A stretch of DNA of 64,000 nucleotides, from contig CALGMR010000007.1 of the NCBI GenBank assembly GCA_937958815.1, positions 1 through 64,000 on the forward strand, given 5' to 3'. Position numbers and translations under genes: made by a program. The notes below the pieces were generated by a model. That model ran no database searches. It was given only the letters and a program-made list of their open reading frames with translations, and had not been told where the DNA came from. The number at the start of each line of letters is the position of its first letter. Position 1 is the first letter of the stretch. Source of the stretch: an uncultured Rhizobiaceae group bacterium. GTDB taxonomy: Bacteria; Pseudomonadota; Alphaproteobacteria; Rhizobiales; Rhizobiaceae. This document shows, one piece after another, positions 7,901 through 17,611 of the stretch.

Positions 7901-9289
7901 GTGGACACCTTACTATTGTCGCGCATTCAATTTGGAGCGAATATTTCGTTTCACATCTTGTTCCCTACCATCACCATTGCATTGGGTTGGGTGCTCTTAT
8001 TCTTCAAGCTACGCTTTAGCGCCACTGGCGATCGCAAATGGATGGATGCTTACATGTTCTGGGTGAAGGTTTTCGCCCTCTCCTTCGCCATGGGTGTGGT
8101 TTCCGGAATCACCATGTCGTTCCAGTTCGGAACAAATTGGCCCGGGTTCATGGAAACTGTCGGAAACGTCGCAGGACCACTATTGGCATATGAGGTGTTG
8201 ACCGCGTTTTTCTTGGAAGCAGTGTTTTTGGGAATAATGTTGTTTGGCGCTTCCAGAGTAAAACCGTGGGTTCACACGTTCGCGACATTTCTCGTTGCGT
8301 TCGGCACTACGATGTCAACTTTCTGGATCATTGTTCTCAATTCCTGGATGCACACACCGCAAGGGTTTGAACTGCGCGAAGGCGTGGTCTTCGCTACGGA
8401 TTGGTTCGACATCATTTTCAACCCATCAATGCCCTATCGCTTCGTGCATATGATGTTGGCGTCGTTCCTCACCGTGGCGTTTTTGGTGGCAGGCATATCA
8501 GCCCTTCGGATGCTTTGGGGTGACAAAGGCGAAGATGTGAAGTCAGCACTTCGCGTGGGCATTATCTCAGCCTCTGCACTCATACCGCTGCAAATTCTTG
8601 CAGGCGACCTTCATGGGCTCAACACGCTGGAACACCAGCCTGCGAAAGTTGCGGCGATGGAAGCAAATTGGGAGACGGGCCCCAATGTGCCCCTCGTTCT
8701 CTTTGCTATTCCCGATGACGAAACCCGCAGCAATAAATTCGAACTGTCTATTCCCAATGGTGCATCTTTGATTTTGACGCACAAAAAGGATGGTGTCGTT
8801 CCTGGTCTCAATGATTTTGTGACTGCAGATGGCGAAGTTCGACACCCACGCGTGGCGCCAGTGTTTTTCAGTTTCCGAATCATGGTGGGTACAGGCTTTG
8901 CCATGCTTGCTCTGTCTTGGGGTGGATTGGTGTTGCTGCGCAAATATGGCGCTGGGAAAATGCCAAAATTGGCACTCTTTGCCTTTTGCGCCATGAGTTT
9001 CAGCGGATGGATTGCCACTCTGGCTGGTTGGTACACAACAGAAATTGGTCGGCAGCCTTGGTTGGTTCAAGGCGTTTTGACGACAAAGGCCGCCGTAGGT
9101 GATGTGCCAGCGGGAATGGTATTGAGCACATTGATCGGCTACCTCATCATCTATGCAATTTTGATTGTGGTTTATATTTTTGTGATCACATATCTGGCCC
9201 GCAAAGCCACACGCGGCGAACCGTATTCAATACGCCGCTACCCGCGCGGCGGCGAAGCGTCGGTCGCGCCTTTGCAGGCGGGAGCCTAG
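7901..9289 (+). CDS. cydA: Cytochrome bd ubiquinol oxidase subunit I (CIO-like)
   Basis: A 462-residue inner-membrane quinol oxidase subunit that oxidises quinol and binds the haems of the bd oxidase. The N-terminal ISFHILFPTITIALGW contains the conserved histidine expected to ligate a high-spin haem. The conserved GRQPW motif occurs in TEIGRQPWLVQG. The periplasmic Q-loop is short, as in the cyanide-insensitive (CIO) branch rather than the long-loop E. coli CydA. I prefer the GTG at 7901 because CCGGAG sits six bases upstream; the in-frame TTG at 7895 abuts that ribosome site. cydB follows after two bases. Confidence 0.95.
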   Translation: MDTLLLSRIQFGANISFHILFPTITIALGWVLLFFKLRFSATGDRKWMDAYMFWVKVFALSFAMGVVSGITMSFQFGTNWPGFMETVGNVAGPLLAYEVLTAFFLEAVFLGIMLFGASRVKPWVHTFATFLVAFGTTMSTFWIIVLNSWMHTPQGFELREGVVFATDWFDIIFNPSMPYRFVHMMLASFLTVAFLVAGISALRMLWGDKGEDVKSALRVGIISASALIPLQILAGDLHGLNTLEHQPAKVAAMEANWETGPNVPLVLFAIPDDETRSNKFELSIPNGASLILTHKKDGVVPGLNDFVTADGEVRHPRVAPVFFSFRIMVGTGFAMLALSWGGLVLLRKYGAGKMPKLALFAFCAMSFSGWIATLAGWYTTEIGRQPWLVQGVLTTKAAVGDVPAGMVLSTLIGYLIIYAILIVVYIFVITYLARKATRGEPYSIRRYPRGGEASVAPLQAGA

Positions 9290-9291
9290 AT

Positions 9292-10302
9292 ATGGACTAT
9301 TTCGGAGATCCAAACGTCTGGTTGCCGTGGACATTCGCCGCGCTCATGAGCTTTTCCATTCTCATCTACGTGGTGCTGGATGGATTTGATCTCGGCGTGG
9401 GATTGCTCATGCCACTTGCAAACGACGACGAAAAGGATCGACTGGTCGCATCTATCGGGCCGTTTTGGGATGCCAATGAGACGTGGCTGGTATTGGCCAT
9501 TGGCTTGTTGTTGGTGGCATTCCCGCCTGCACACGGCGTAATCCTCACAGCGCTCTATCTACCCGTCTTCGTCATGCTTCTTGGCCTCATTTTGCGTGGT
9601 GTATCGTTTGAAATGCGCGCTAAAGCTCCCATTGCTCAAAAACCCATGTGGAATTTTGCGTTTTTTGCAGGTTCCTTGCTCGCGTCGCTCAGCCAAGGCT
9701 TTATGTTGGGGATGTATATTATGGGTCTCACTTGGACCCTACCACATGTGGCATTTGCCATGATCACCGCGGTCTTTTTGACTGTGGGTTACAGTTTCAT
9801 TGGCGCGGCGTGGTTGATTTGGAAAACGTCCGATGAATTGCAAAAGCACGCCATAAAATGGGCCAAAGGTGGCATTTGGGGTCTGGTGCTCGGCATTGGA
9901 GCCATTTCAATGGCGACACCTTTTGTCAGCAAACGCATTTTCGAACGCTGGTTTGATTTCCCCCAGATCCTCTACCTGTCTCCATTCCCCATTGCATCTG
10001 GTGCGTTGGTCATTTTTTTGTGGTGGTCACTTGCCCGATTGCCGTTGAAGAATGACCGTCTGTCCTGGACGCCTTTTACAGCAGCAGTTGGTCTGTTCAC
10101 ACTGGCATATTGTGGCATGGCCTATTCGTTCTACCCTTATGTGGTACCAGAACAGATCACCATATATGAAGCTGCATCAGCCCCCGAGAGCCTTTTCATC
10201 ATCTTGTTTGGAACTTTGTTCGTGCTGCCAGCAATTTTTGGTTACACGTTGCTCTCCTATTACATCTTCCGTGGCAAAGCGACGGAACTGCGATATGATT
10301 GA
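9292..10302 (+). CDS. cydB: Cytochrome bd ubiquinol oxidase subunit II
   Basis: A 336-residue partner of CydA with about eight membrane segments and the hallmark VLDGFDLGVGLLMP in the first helices. With CydA it forms the terminal oxidase that reduces oxygen to water with quinol and is typically used under low oxygen or respiratory stress. A GGGAG ribosome-binding sequence lies inside the end of cydA, and the start is two bases after the cydA stop, so translation is coupled. No small cydX gene or cydDC assembly transporter is visible nearby. Confidence 0.95.
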   Translation: MDYFGDPNVWLPWTFAALMSFSILIYVVLDGFDLGVGLLMPLANDDEKDRLVASIGPFWDANETWLVLAIGLLLVAFPPAHGVILTALYLPVFVMLLGLILRGVSFEMRAKAPIAQKPMWNFAFFAGSLLASLSQGFMLGMYIMGLTWTLPHVAFAMITAVFLTVGYSFIGAAWLIWKTSDELQKHAIKWAKGGIWGLVLGIGAISMATPFVSKRIFERWFDFPQILYLSPFPIASGALVIFLWWSLARLPLKNDRLSWTPFTAAVGLFTLAYCGMAYSFYPYVVPEQITIYEAASAPESLFIILFGTLFVLPAIFGYTLLSYYIFRGKATELRYD

Positions 10303-10412
10303 TTATCAAGATTGAAAGAGGTTTATCGGTCTCAAAGCGAACACATGATAAGCTCAGCATTCGAATCAAGTTGTCATGCTGGTCATAAAATCATTTTGCC
10401 GGAGAAACTTAC

Positions 10413-12269
10413 ATGAATTTCAGAAACTCTGGGATGATCAAGGGAAGCCTTGGAGCAATCGCGGTTGCAAGTATGCTGCTGTCAGCTAATCAGGCATTTG
10501 CAGAACCGTCTCACGGCATTGCCATGCGTGGTCAACCATTGTTGCCTGCCGATTATACACATTTCGACTATGCCAATCCCGATGCGCCGAAAGGTGGAAC
10601 CCTGGTTTATGGAGTCACGGGTTCATTCGATGATTTGAACCCATTTGATTCAAAAAGCATACGCACGGGCGCGCGGGGCATTTGGGACCCAATTTTCGGC
10701 AATCTGGTCTATGAACCACTGTTGAAACGCAACAAAAACGAGCCTTTCACACTTTACGGTCAGTTGGCTGAAAAAGTGGAAATGTCGGAAGATCGCAAGT
10801 GGATTGAATTTTATCTCAATCCAAAGGCCGCGTTTTCTGACGGCAAACCTGTGACCGTCGCCGACGTACTTTTCACCTATGAGCTGCTGCGCGAAAAAGG
10901 GAGACCACCCTACTCCTCTCGTGTGAAGCAAACGTCAAAAATTGAACAAACGGGCGAGCACAGTTTCAAAATCACTTTCAATGAAAAAGCCTCGCGCGAA
11001 ACACCCATGTTGTTTGGCTTGATGCCGGTTTTGCCGAAACACGCCATCGATGTAGACGAGTTTGGAAAGTCCACCCTCGTTCCGCCTGTCGGGTCTGGGC
11101 CTTATGTGATTTCAGAAGTGAAGCCGGGTGAACAAATCACCTACACCAAAAACCCTAATTATTGGGGCAATGACATCCCTTCCCAAAGAGGATTCCATAA
11201 TTTTGAAACCGTGCGGGTCGACTATTATCGCGGTGGCAATGCACAGTTCGAGGGATTCAAAAAAGGACTGTTCGACGTCTATCAGGAAAACAGTCCGTCA
11301 AAATGGCGCACGGCTTACGACTTTTCAGCGGCCAACGATGGACGTGTTGAGCGTGAAACGTTCAAACGCCGTACGCCAAGCGGCATGTTGGGATTTGTGT
11401 TTAACACACGTCGTGACAAGCTGAAAAACGTGAAGGTGCGCCAAGCTCTGGCTTCGCTGTTCGACTTCGAGTGGGCGAATGCCAACCTGTTTTACGGGGC
11501 ATATGTGCGCACATCCTCTTATTGGCAAGAATCCAATCTGTCTTCGTTCGGCCAACCCGCCAGCGAAAATGAAAAAGCGTTTCTCGCTCAATTTCCAAAC
11601 AGTGTTGCCCCCGAAGTGTTGGATGGCACCTACAAAGCGCCCGTCGCTGATGGTTCAGGTCGCGACCGCAAAGTTCTCAGAAATGCGCTAAAGCAACTAA
11701 AGGCTGAAGGGTTCACGTTTGAAAACGGCAAGATGATGACCCCTTCCGGCAAGCCATTTCAGTTGGAGTTTCTGATTGCGGGTGGTGCAGGACTGAGTGG
11801 ACAAGACATAGAGCGTTTGTCACTGGCATATAAACGCTCGGCTGCACGTCTCGGCATTGGTGTTGATGTGCGATTGGTCGATGACAGCCAATATCAAGCG
11901 CGCAAAGGCTCGTTTGATTATGACATCACAATCAATGTTTACTCGTCCTCTTTGTCCCCCGGGGCAGAACAGTTCTGGCGCTGGGGCTCTGCCTCTAAAG
12001 ATGAGGAAGGGAGTTTCAACTTTGCAGGCGTTGCAGAACCTGCCATTGATGCGGCAATCAAAAAGTTGTTGTCAGCAACATCAGAAGAAGAATTTCAGGA
12101 TGCGGTGCGCACCTATGACCGATTGTTGATTTCAGGTCATTACGTCATTCCGCTATACCATCAGCCAGAGATATTTCTGGCCAGATGGAAACGGGTGAAC
12201 CGACCGGACAACAACCCGCTCTACGGCCCACAATTTCCAACTTGGTGGCATGAGGATGCGAAACAATGA
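10413..12269 (+). CDS. Peptide ABC transporter substrate-binding protein, family 5 (YejA-like)
   Basis: A 618-residue periplasmic solute-binding protein. A signal peptide of about 30 residues ends ANQAFA. The family 5 (OppA/DppA) pattern follows: DAPKGGTLVYGVTGSFDDLNP near the mature N-terminus and VPPVGSGPYVISEVKPGEQI around residue 230. Sequence style, including the N-terminal PDAPKGG, resembles YejA-type peptide binders. No permease or ATPase genes are adjacent, so the rest of the transporter must be elsewhere. A ribosome site CCGGAG precedes the ATG. The stop overlaps the next ATG by four bases, coupling it to a DsbA-like protein. Confidence 0.85.
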   Translation: MNFRNSGMIKGSLGAIAVASMLLSANQAFAEPSHGIAMRGQPLLPADYTHFDYANPDAPKGGTLVYGVTGSFDDLNPFDSKSIRTGARGIWDPIFGNLVYEPLLKRNKNEPFTLYGQLAEKVEMSEDRKWIEFYLNPKAAFSDGKPVTVADVLFTYELLREKGRPPYSSRVKQTSKIEQTGEHSFKITFNEKASRETPMLFGLMPVLPKHAIDVDEFGKSTLVPPVGSGPYVISEVKPGEQITYTKNPNYWGNDIPSQRGFHNFETVRVDYYRGGNAQFEGFKKGLFDVYQENSPSKWRTAYDFSAANDGRVERETFKRRTPSGMLGFVFNTRRDKLKNVKVRQALASLFDFEWANANLFYGAYVRTSSYWQESNLSSFGQPASENEKAFLAQFPNSVAPEVLDGTYKAPVADGSGRDRKVLRNALKQLKAEGFTFENGKMMTPSGKPFQLEFLIAGGAGLSGQDIERLSLAYKRSAARLGIGVDVRLVDDSQYQARKGSFDYDITINVYSSSLSPGAEQFWRWGSASKDEEGSFNFAGVAEPAIDAAIKKLLSATSEEEFQDAVRTYDRLLISGHYVIPLYHQPEIFLARWKRVNRPDNNPLYGPQFPTWWHEDAKQ

Positions 12270-12919
12270 CGGATAAAGTAACGATTGATGTTGTTTCAGA
12301 TGTCATGTGCCCTTGGTGTTATATCGGCAAACGCCGTTTGGAACAGGCGCTCACCAAACTTGACGATTTGGATATTGATGTGCGCTGGCGCCCTTATCAA
12401 CTGGACGCCACCTTGCCGCCCGAAGGCCGAGATCGTCGCGAGTATCTGGAAACCAAGTTCGGCGGGCCAGAACGCGCGAAAGAAATCTACTCGCGCATAG
12501 AAGACGCTGGTCGCGAAGAAGATTTGGATTTCAAATTCGAAGCCATTGCCGTTTCACCAAACACAATTGACGCGCACCGCGTTATCCGCTGGTCGGCCAA
12601 TGATGGCAGTGAGGTTCATGACAAGCTGGTTGAAATTTTATTCCGAGTGTTCTTCATGGAAGGTGCCAATATCGGCAAACACGACGTGTTGGTTGATGCC
12701 GCACAAGAAGCCGGAATGGACGGCAGCATCGTTGCTTCCCTGCTGGCAACGGACAAAGATCGCGATGAAGTGACGAAAGAAATCGCAACAGCCCAACAGA
12801 TGGGTGTCAGCGGTGTTCCATGCTTCATCATCGACAATAAATACGCTGTTATGGGTGCTCAACAACCTGAAGCGATTGTTGAAGCTGTGCGACAAGCCGC
12901 CCAACAAACAGATGCTTGA
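12266..12919 (+). CDS. DsbA family (FrnE-like) oxidoreductase
   Basis: A 217-residue thioredoxin-fold protein of the DSBA/FrnE branch. The redox motif CPWC is at residues 15-18, close to the N-terminus (VVSDVMCPWCYIGKRRLE). The conserved cis-proline loop is GVSGVPCFII near residues 175-184, with an extra cysteine there. There is no signal peptide, so it should act in the cytoplasm. FrnE proteins are linked to oxidative and metal stress. It overlaps the peptide-binding protein gene by four bases (ATGA), which implies co-expression although the functional link is unclear. Confidence 0.85.
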   Translation: MTDKVTIDVVSDVMCPWCYIGKRRLEQALTKLDDLDIDVRWRPYQLDATLPPEGRDRREYLETKFGGPERAKEIYSRIEDAGREEDLDFKFEAIAVSPNTIDAHRVIRWSANDGSEVHDKLVEILFRVFFMEGANIGKHDVLVDAAQEAGMDGSIVASLLATDKDRDEVTKEIATAQQMGVSGVPCFIIDNKYAVMGAQQPEAIVEAVRQAAQQTDA

Positions 12920-12984
12920 ATTGACACACAAACACCACAAATATGCAGGATGGATTGACCCGTTCTCTACCCATTGCCAGTGAC

Positions 12985-13635
12985 ATGAAAAGACTCATTC
13001 GAAACACGCTTTGCTCCGCAACAGTTCTCTTTGCCCTCTTGCCGAGTTCGGCATGGGCGCACCCCCATGAATTTGTCACCATGCAGGTTCGCGTGGTGTT
13101 CAATGATGAAGGTCAAATCACGAAATTTCGCTACAATTGGGTGTTCGATGAGTTTTTCTCAGCTTACGCCGTTGAAGGACAAGACAAGAACGCAAACGGC
13201 AAGGCAGAGCAAGAAGAAACAGATGCCGTGCTCGCTGAAATTCTCGGGAACATTCAGAAGATCCAATATTTTACCAAGCTGGAGACTGAGGGCCTTGCCC
13301 CTGTCATCGTGAAGGCCAAGGCCGTTGGGTCAACAATGTTGGACCGTAAATTATCGATTACATACGATGTTCCCTTTAAGTCTGCTTTTGACGTGAAAGG
13401 CCGCGCTTTGAAATATGCAGTCTATGATCCAGAATTCTACATCGCGATGGAGCACAAAGACGCTGGTCAAGGTGTGATTCTGGAAAACGCGCCAAAGAAC
13501 TGCAGTTGGGAATTGGGTGAGCCCACCCCTTCTGAGGAAATAGAAGAGTTTGCAAGCTCACTTGGAAGAGAGGACACTGGCACCCCTGATCTTGGTGCAA
13601 GCTTTGCAGAATGGGTCAGTATCACATGCAAGTAA
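12985..13635 (+). CDS. DUF1007 family secreted protein
   Basis: A 216-residue exported protein of the DUF1007 family, with a signal peptide (MKRLIRNTLCSATV... ending SSAWA) immediately followed by HPHEF. The N-terminal histidines could bind metal once the peptide is removed. DUF1007 genes are usually paired with NicO-type nickel/cobalt permeases, as here: the next gene starts 25 bases before this one ends. I chose the ATG at 12985 because it places a normal signal peptide at the N-terminus; an upstream ATG at 12943 would add 14 residues. Function beyond a role in metal transport is unknown. Confidence 0.8.
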   Translation: MKRLIRNTLCSATVLFALLPSSAWAHPHEFVTMQVRVVFNDEGQITKFRYNWVFDEFFSAYAVEGQDKNANGKAEQEETDAVLAEILGNIQKIQYFTKLETEGLAPVIVKAKAVGSTMLDRKLSITYDVPFKSAFDVKGRALKYAVYDPEFYIAMEHKDAGQGVILENAPKNCSWELGEPTPSEEIEEFASSLGREDTGTPDLGASFAEWVSITCK

Positions 13636-14714
13636 GCAGCGCGTCTTCGTCTCGCTATTATATGTTGGGGCTGATTGCGGTCGTCGGCCTTGGTGTCCTC
13701 GTCTATTTGTTTGGCGGTTCGGCCTATAGCCAATTCATTGGCTGGGTCTATGACGGCCAAAAAATGTTTCATGGCGAGATGACGGACAATTTGAGCAAGT
13801 TTGCAGATTCTGCGAGCGGTGCAACCGCATGGGCCGTCGTGTTGGGCAGTTTCTTATATGGTGTGTTTCACGCAGCCGGCCCCGGACATGGCAAAGTCAT
13901 TCTTTCCACATACCTTTTGGCGCAACCGCACGAAGTGAAGAAAAGCGTTTACATGTCAGCTGCTGCTTCGATCTTGCAAGGCATCGTTGCGGTCGCGCTG
14001 GTTTATGGGCTCTTCTACGTGTTTGGTCTTGTTACCAAAGAAACCAAAGCCGCGGTTACTTGGAGCGAACGTTTGGCCTTTGCAATGGTGATGGGCATTG
14101 GCGTCATTTTGATCTGGCGCGCGATAAAGGGATTTGGCTGGGTCGGCAAGAAAGCCCATGCACACCACGATGCTCACGCTCATTCCCATGATCACGGTCA
14201 TACTCATAGCCACAGTCATAACCACAATCATGACCACGGGCATAAGCACGAACACGCCCATAGTCATTCACATGCCCATGCTCACGACCATGGGCATCAC
14301 CATGATGAGAATGGGGTGTGTAGCACTTGTGGCCATGCCCATGTTCCCAGTGCCGAACAAGTTGGTCAGGCCACCGATTGGAGAACGATTGTAGGCATCA
14401 TATTCTCCATTGGCCTGCGCCCATGCTCTGGCGCTGTACTCGTTTTGGTGTTCGCAAAATTTGCCGGCATTCCGTTCGCTGGCGTGATGTCTGTTTTTGC
14501 AATTTCAATTGGCACAGCGATTACCGTTTCCACGCTTGCGATTTTATCTGTCCAGGCGCGCAAACTTGCCGTTTCATTGTTGGACGGTGCTGTGGGCAAA
14601 GCAGATGCAATTGGAAACGGCATCGCGCTTGTAGGCGGCGCCGTGCTTATATTGCTGGGCTACGGATTGATGCAAACCACATTTGACGCGCCCATCCGTT
14701 CAATGGGGCTTTAA
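13611..14714 (+). CDS. NicO-family nickel/cobalt permease with His-rich loop
   Basis: A 367-residue inner-membrane permease of the NicO/RcnA type. The conserved GVFHAAGPGHGKVILSTYL is in the first half and FSIGLRPCSGAVLVLVFA in the second. Between them, about residues 180-240, is a cytoplasmic-type loop made almost entirely of His with Ala, Ser, Asp and Gly, ending in a CSTCGHAH motif. This loop probably buffers or senses Ni, Co or Zn. About six membrane helices are seen. Overlap with DUF1007 indicates one transcription unit. Direction of transport (uptake or efflux) is not resolved by sequence. Confidence 0.85.
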   Translation: MGQYHMQVSSASSSRYYMLGLIAVVGLGVLVYLFGGSAYSQFIGWVYDGQKMFHGEMTDNLSKFADSASGATAWAVVLGSFLYGVFHAAGPGHGKVILSTYLLAQPHEVKKSVYMSAAASILQGIVAVALVYGLFYVFGLVTKETKAAVTWSERLAFAMVMGIGVILIWRAIKGFGWVGKKAHAHHDAHAHSHDHGHTHSHSHNHNHDHGHKHEHAHSHSHAHAHDHGHHHDENGVCSTCGHAHVPSAEQVGQATDWRTIVGIIFSIGLRPCSGAVLVLVFAKFAGIPFAGVMSVFAISIGTAITVSTLAILSVQARKLAVSLLDGAVGKADAIGNGIALVGGAVLILLGYGLMQTTFDAPIRSMGL

Positions 14715-14717
14715 GGG

Positions 14718-15569
14718 CTAAACGCCGCGTTTCACAACAGCATCCAATTCCATCAATTGATCGATGAAAGCTGGCATATTGTGCAAATGCATCATGTTTG
14801 GCCCGTCGGAAGACTTGGTATTTTCTGGATCTTCGTGGGTTTCCACAAACACACCAGCAACCCCAACAGCAACGGCAGCACGTGCCAAAACCTGAACAAA
14901 CTCGCGCTGTCCGCCTGATGTCTCGCCCAAACCACCTGGTTGTTGCACAGAGTGGGTTGCATCAAACACCACAGGCGCACCCATAGCAGCCATTGTCGGC
15001 AGGCCACGGAAATCGCTCACCAGCGTGTTGTATCCAAAGCTTGTGCCGCGATCTGTCATCAAAACATTTGGATTGCCGCTTTCGACCAATTTGGCCAAAA
15101 CGTTTTTCATATCCCAAGGGGCAAGAAACTGGCCCTTTTTGACATTGATCACCGCACCCGTTTTCGCAGCAGCCACCAGCAAATCTGTTTGACGACACAA
15201 GAATGCAGGAATTTGCAGAACATCCACATGGGCTGCAACTTCAGCGCATTGTTCGGCTGTGTGAATGTCCGTGATCACGGGTACATCTAATTCCGAACGC
15301 AGGTCATCGAAAATTTGCAGAGAAGCATCGAGGCCAAGACCGCGCGACGATTTCAAGCTTGAGCGATTGGCTTTGTCGAATGAAGATTTGTAGACGAGAC
15401 CAATTCCTGCTTTTGCGCACATTTCTTTCAGCGCACCTGCCATGTCAAAAGCGTGTTGGCGACTTTCCAACTGGCACGGGCCTGAAATCAATGAAAAAGG
15501 TGCGGACTGGTCAAAGATCACATCCTTCACCGCAACGCGTTTGTTTGCCGTCATAGTGCCACCGCTCAT
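14718..15569 (-). CDS. kdsA: 3-deoxy-8-phosphooctulonate synthase
   Basis: A 283-residue KdsA that condenses phosphoenolpyruvate and arabinose 5-phosphate to KDO-8-phosphate, a step towards the inner core of lipopolysaccharide. Family landmarks are LISGPCQLES near residue 28, YKSSFDKANRSS near 60, DIHTAEQC near 100, and VFDATHSVQQPGG with SGGQREFV in the last third. The gene converges on nicO with three bases between stops. Its start overlaps the VOC gene stop by four bases. The second ATG five codons downstream is an alternative start. Confidence 0.95.
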   Translation of the reverse strand: MSGGTMTANKRVAVKDVIFDQSAPFSLISGPCQLESRQHAFDMAGALKEMCAKAGIGLVYKSSFDKANRSSLKSSRGLGLDASLQIFDDLRSELDVPVITDIHTAEQCAEVAAHVDVLQIPAFLCRQTDLLVAAAKTGAVINVKKGQFLAPWDMKNVLAKLVESGNPNVLMTDRGTSFGYNTLVSDFRGLPTMAAMGAPVVFDATHSVQQPGGLGETSGGQREFVQVLARAAVAVGVAGVFVETHEDPENTKSSDGPNMMHLHNMPAFIDQLMELDAVVKRGV

Positions 15570-16459
15570 TTTGCTTCCTCAAATATGAATGTCGTGCCCT
15601 GCCCTTCGGCTGGTGGCACAATCAATCGTTCGCGCATCATGTGATGTGTCACACCGTTCTTGGACAGCAATGCGGCAGTGTCTGCGACAGATTTTACAGA
15701 CATTATTGCTGCTTCGAATTTCATGCCGCGTTCATGACATTCAACATCCAAGCCGTAAAAAGCTTTCAGCCCAGCTGGAGACAAGACAGAGACAGTCGTG
15801 TTTGTCGTTTCAAACGACATGCCGAAAGAATCCACGTCCATTTCACGTTGGTTCAAAATGGTTTGAAAGAAATATTGAAAATCCGTGGGGTTCGATTCCG
15901 ACATCAAAACTTCTCGCACGCCCACAACACCATTTGCGTGAGCTTGCAATGCAGAACGATCAACTTTTGGCGCATCCAACACCTGGCATGAGAAGAAATG
16001 ACTGTCGGGGCTGCGCGGATCAGCAGCAAAAGCCAGATGAAATGACACGCGACCAGATTGACCGTCAGGCGTTTTGAACGCACGGCCAAACCGCACCATT
16101 TTGCCGCCAGATATTCCATTGGCTTTGTACAATTTGTCATCGGCTTTGGCGTCATCTGATTTTAGCACGACGCTGGAGAAGCCTTCCACACCTTGGCGGA
16201 ACCGATAGGCTTGGTCATTGGCTACAAATGTATTGCCTTTCAGCGCTTTTGCTTCACACGTTTCACGTTGGGCAATGCCGAGCGGTTCAAGAAAGGTTCC
16301 GTCTTTGAAAAACACACAACAGTTTTCTGTTCCAAACGGATGCAGTCCGTTCGGTGCCACGTTGAAACCCAATGCGTTTAAACGTTCACGGGCCGTATCA
16401 ATATTAGCTACTGGCAGAACCAGATGATCAAGAGTTCTAGGTGTCATATCTGTTTTCAC
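15566..16459 (-). CDS. VOC family (glyoxalase-like) protein
   Basis: A 297-residue protein with two glyoxalase/dioxygenase-like modules. The first begins TLDHLVLPVANIDTARERL with a metal-type histidine, and a second region follows residues 150-290. It resembles the Glyoxalase-like proteins of alphaproteobacteria whose substrate is unknown. Coupling to kdsA by a four-base overlap suggests co-transcription only. An ATG four codons in (MTPRTLDH) is an equally good start. Confidence 0.75.
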   Translation of the reverse strand: MKTDMTPRTLDHLVLPVANIDTARERLNALGFNVAPNGLHPFGTENCCVFFKDGTFLEPLGIAQRETCEAKALKGNTFVANDQAYRFRQGVEGFSSVVLKSDDAKADDKLYKANGISGGKMVRFGRAFKTPDGQSGRVSFHLAFAADPRSPDSHFFSCQVLDAPKVDRSALQAHANGVVGVREVLMSESNPTDFQYFFQTILNQREMDVDSFGMSFETTNTTVSVLSPAGLKAFYGLDVECHERGMKFEAAIMSVKSVADTAALLSKNGVTHHMMRERLIVPPAEGQGTTFIFEEAK

Positions 16460-16504
16460 ACGAGATTGCCGTTGCGGTCTAAGTGCCGCAACGCGCGTTT
16501 ATGT

Positions 16505-17611
16505 TCAAGCTGTTTGCGCAGCTTTTAAAGCAAGCGGCAATTGTTTTGCGAGCAATTCCAAATCAGCGTCTGTGCCAGATGAAATGCGAATGCAGCGGTT
16601 TTGAGGCTCCACAAAAGGCATGCGCACGAAAATATCGCGTTTGACGAGTTCTTCAACGCAGCGTTTTGCATAAGCCCCATCCCTTTCGCAATCAATCGTT
16701 ACGAAATTTGTGGCCGTAGGAAGCGGCGTCAAACCATTCTCACGCGCAATGTCTGCTATTACTTCATTCGACTTGCGAACGCTGCTCTTCACATGTTCCA
16801 GCCAATCCACATCTTTCAAAGCGGCCAAAGCACCTGCTTGCGCAACCCGGTTTACGCCAAAGTGATTGCGCACTTTATTGAAGGCCGTAGCCAAGTCTGT
16901 GTGCGCGATGGCATATCCCACACGCGCTCCCGCCATTCCGTAGGCCTTTGAAAAAGTGCGCATTCGGATGACGCGCTGATGCGAGACATCGATTTTAGGC
17001 AAAGAACCTTCCGGCGCAAATTCGCCATAAGCTTCATCCAAACATAAAAGGCAGCCATCTGGCACATCGTCGATCATGGCCTGCACCCGCTCTGCGCTGT
17101 GCATGCTGCCCATGGGGTTGTCCGGGTTGGCGAAATAAACCAGCGGCGCGTTTTCGCGTTTCATCGCATCCAGCAAAGCGTCTGGGTCTTCGCAGTCGTC
17201 TTTGTAAGGCACGGTGACGAGCCGCCCACCAAAACCTGCCACATGAAAATTGAACGTTGGATACGCACCAAGAGAGGTGACCACCGGCGTGTCTTGTTGC
17301 ACCAACATGCGTACCAAATAGCCAAGCAATCCATCAATGCCCTCACCCACGACGATGTTCTCAATGAAAACACCGTGATGATCGGCCAATTCTGACCGCA
17401 ACTCATGGTTTTCAGGGTCGCCATATTTCCAAGCTTCTGAGGCAGCCCCTGCCATGGCTTCTATGGCCTTTGGCGACGGCCCAAACACACATTCATTGGC
17501 GCCCACACGCGCCTGAAAAGCGCTGCCACGTGCACGTTCCTGCGTTTCAGGCCCTACAAAGGGAACCGTGGACGGAAGGCTTTCAACGAGAGGTGTATAA
17601 TTCGGCATCAC
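16505..17611 (-). CDS. PLP-dependent aminotransferase, HisC-like
   Basis: A 368-residue fold-type I aminotransferase. The PLP lysine lies in RTFSKAYGMAGARVGY at about residues 218-233. NPDNPMGS around 161 contacts the cofactor, and the C-terminal arginine motif NRCIRISSGT is present. It resembles histidinol-phosphate aminotransferases, but there is no his operon nearby and the substrate could be another amino acid. The gene is 45 bases upstream of the VOC gene on the same strand. Confidence 0.8.
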   Translation of the reverse strand: MMPNYTPLVESLPSTVPFVGPETQERARGSAFQARVGANECVFGPSPKAIEAMAGAASEAWKYGDPENHELRSELADHHGVFIENIVVGEGIDGLLGYLVRMLVQQDTPVVTSLGAYPTFNFHVAGFGGRLVTVPYKDDCEDPDALLDAMKRENAPLVYFANPDNPMGSMHSAERVQAMIDDVPDGCLLCLDEAYGEFAPEGSLPKIDVSHQRVIRMRTFSKAYGMAGARVGYAIAHTDLATAFNKVRNHFGVNRVAQAGALAALKDVDWLEHVKSSVRKSNEVIADIARENGLTPLPTATNFVTIDCERDGAYAKRCVEELVKRDIFVRMPFVEPQNRCIRISSGTDADLELLAKQLPLALKAAQTA

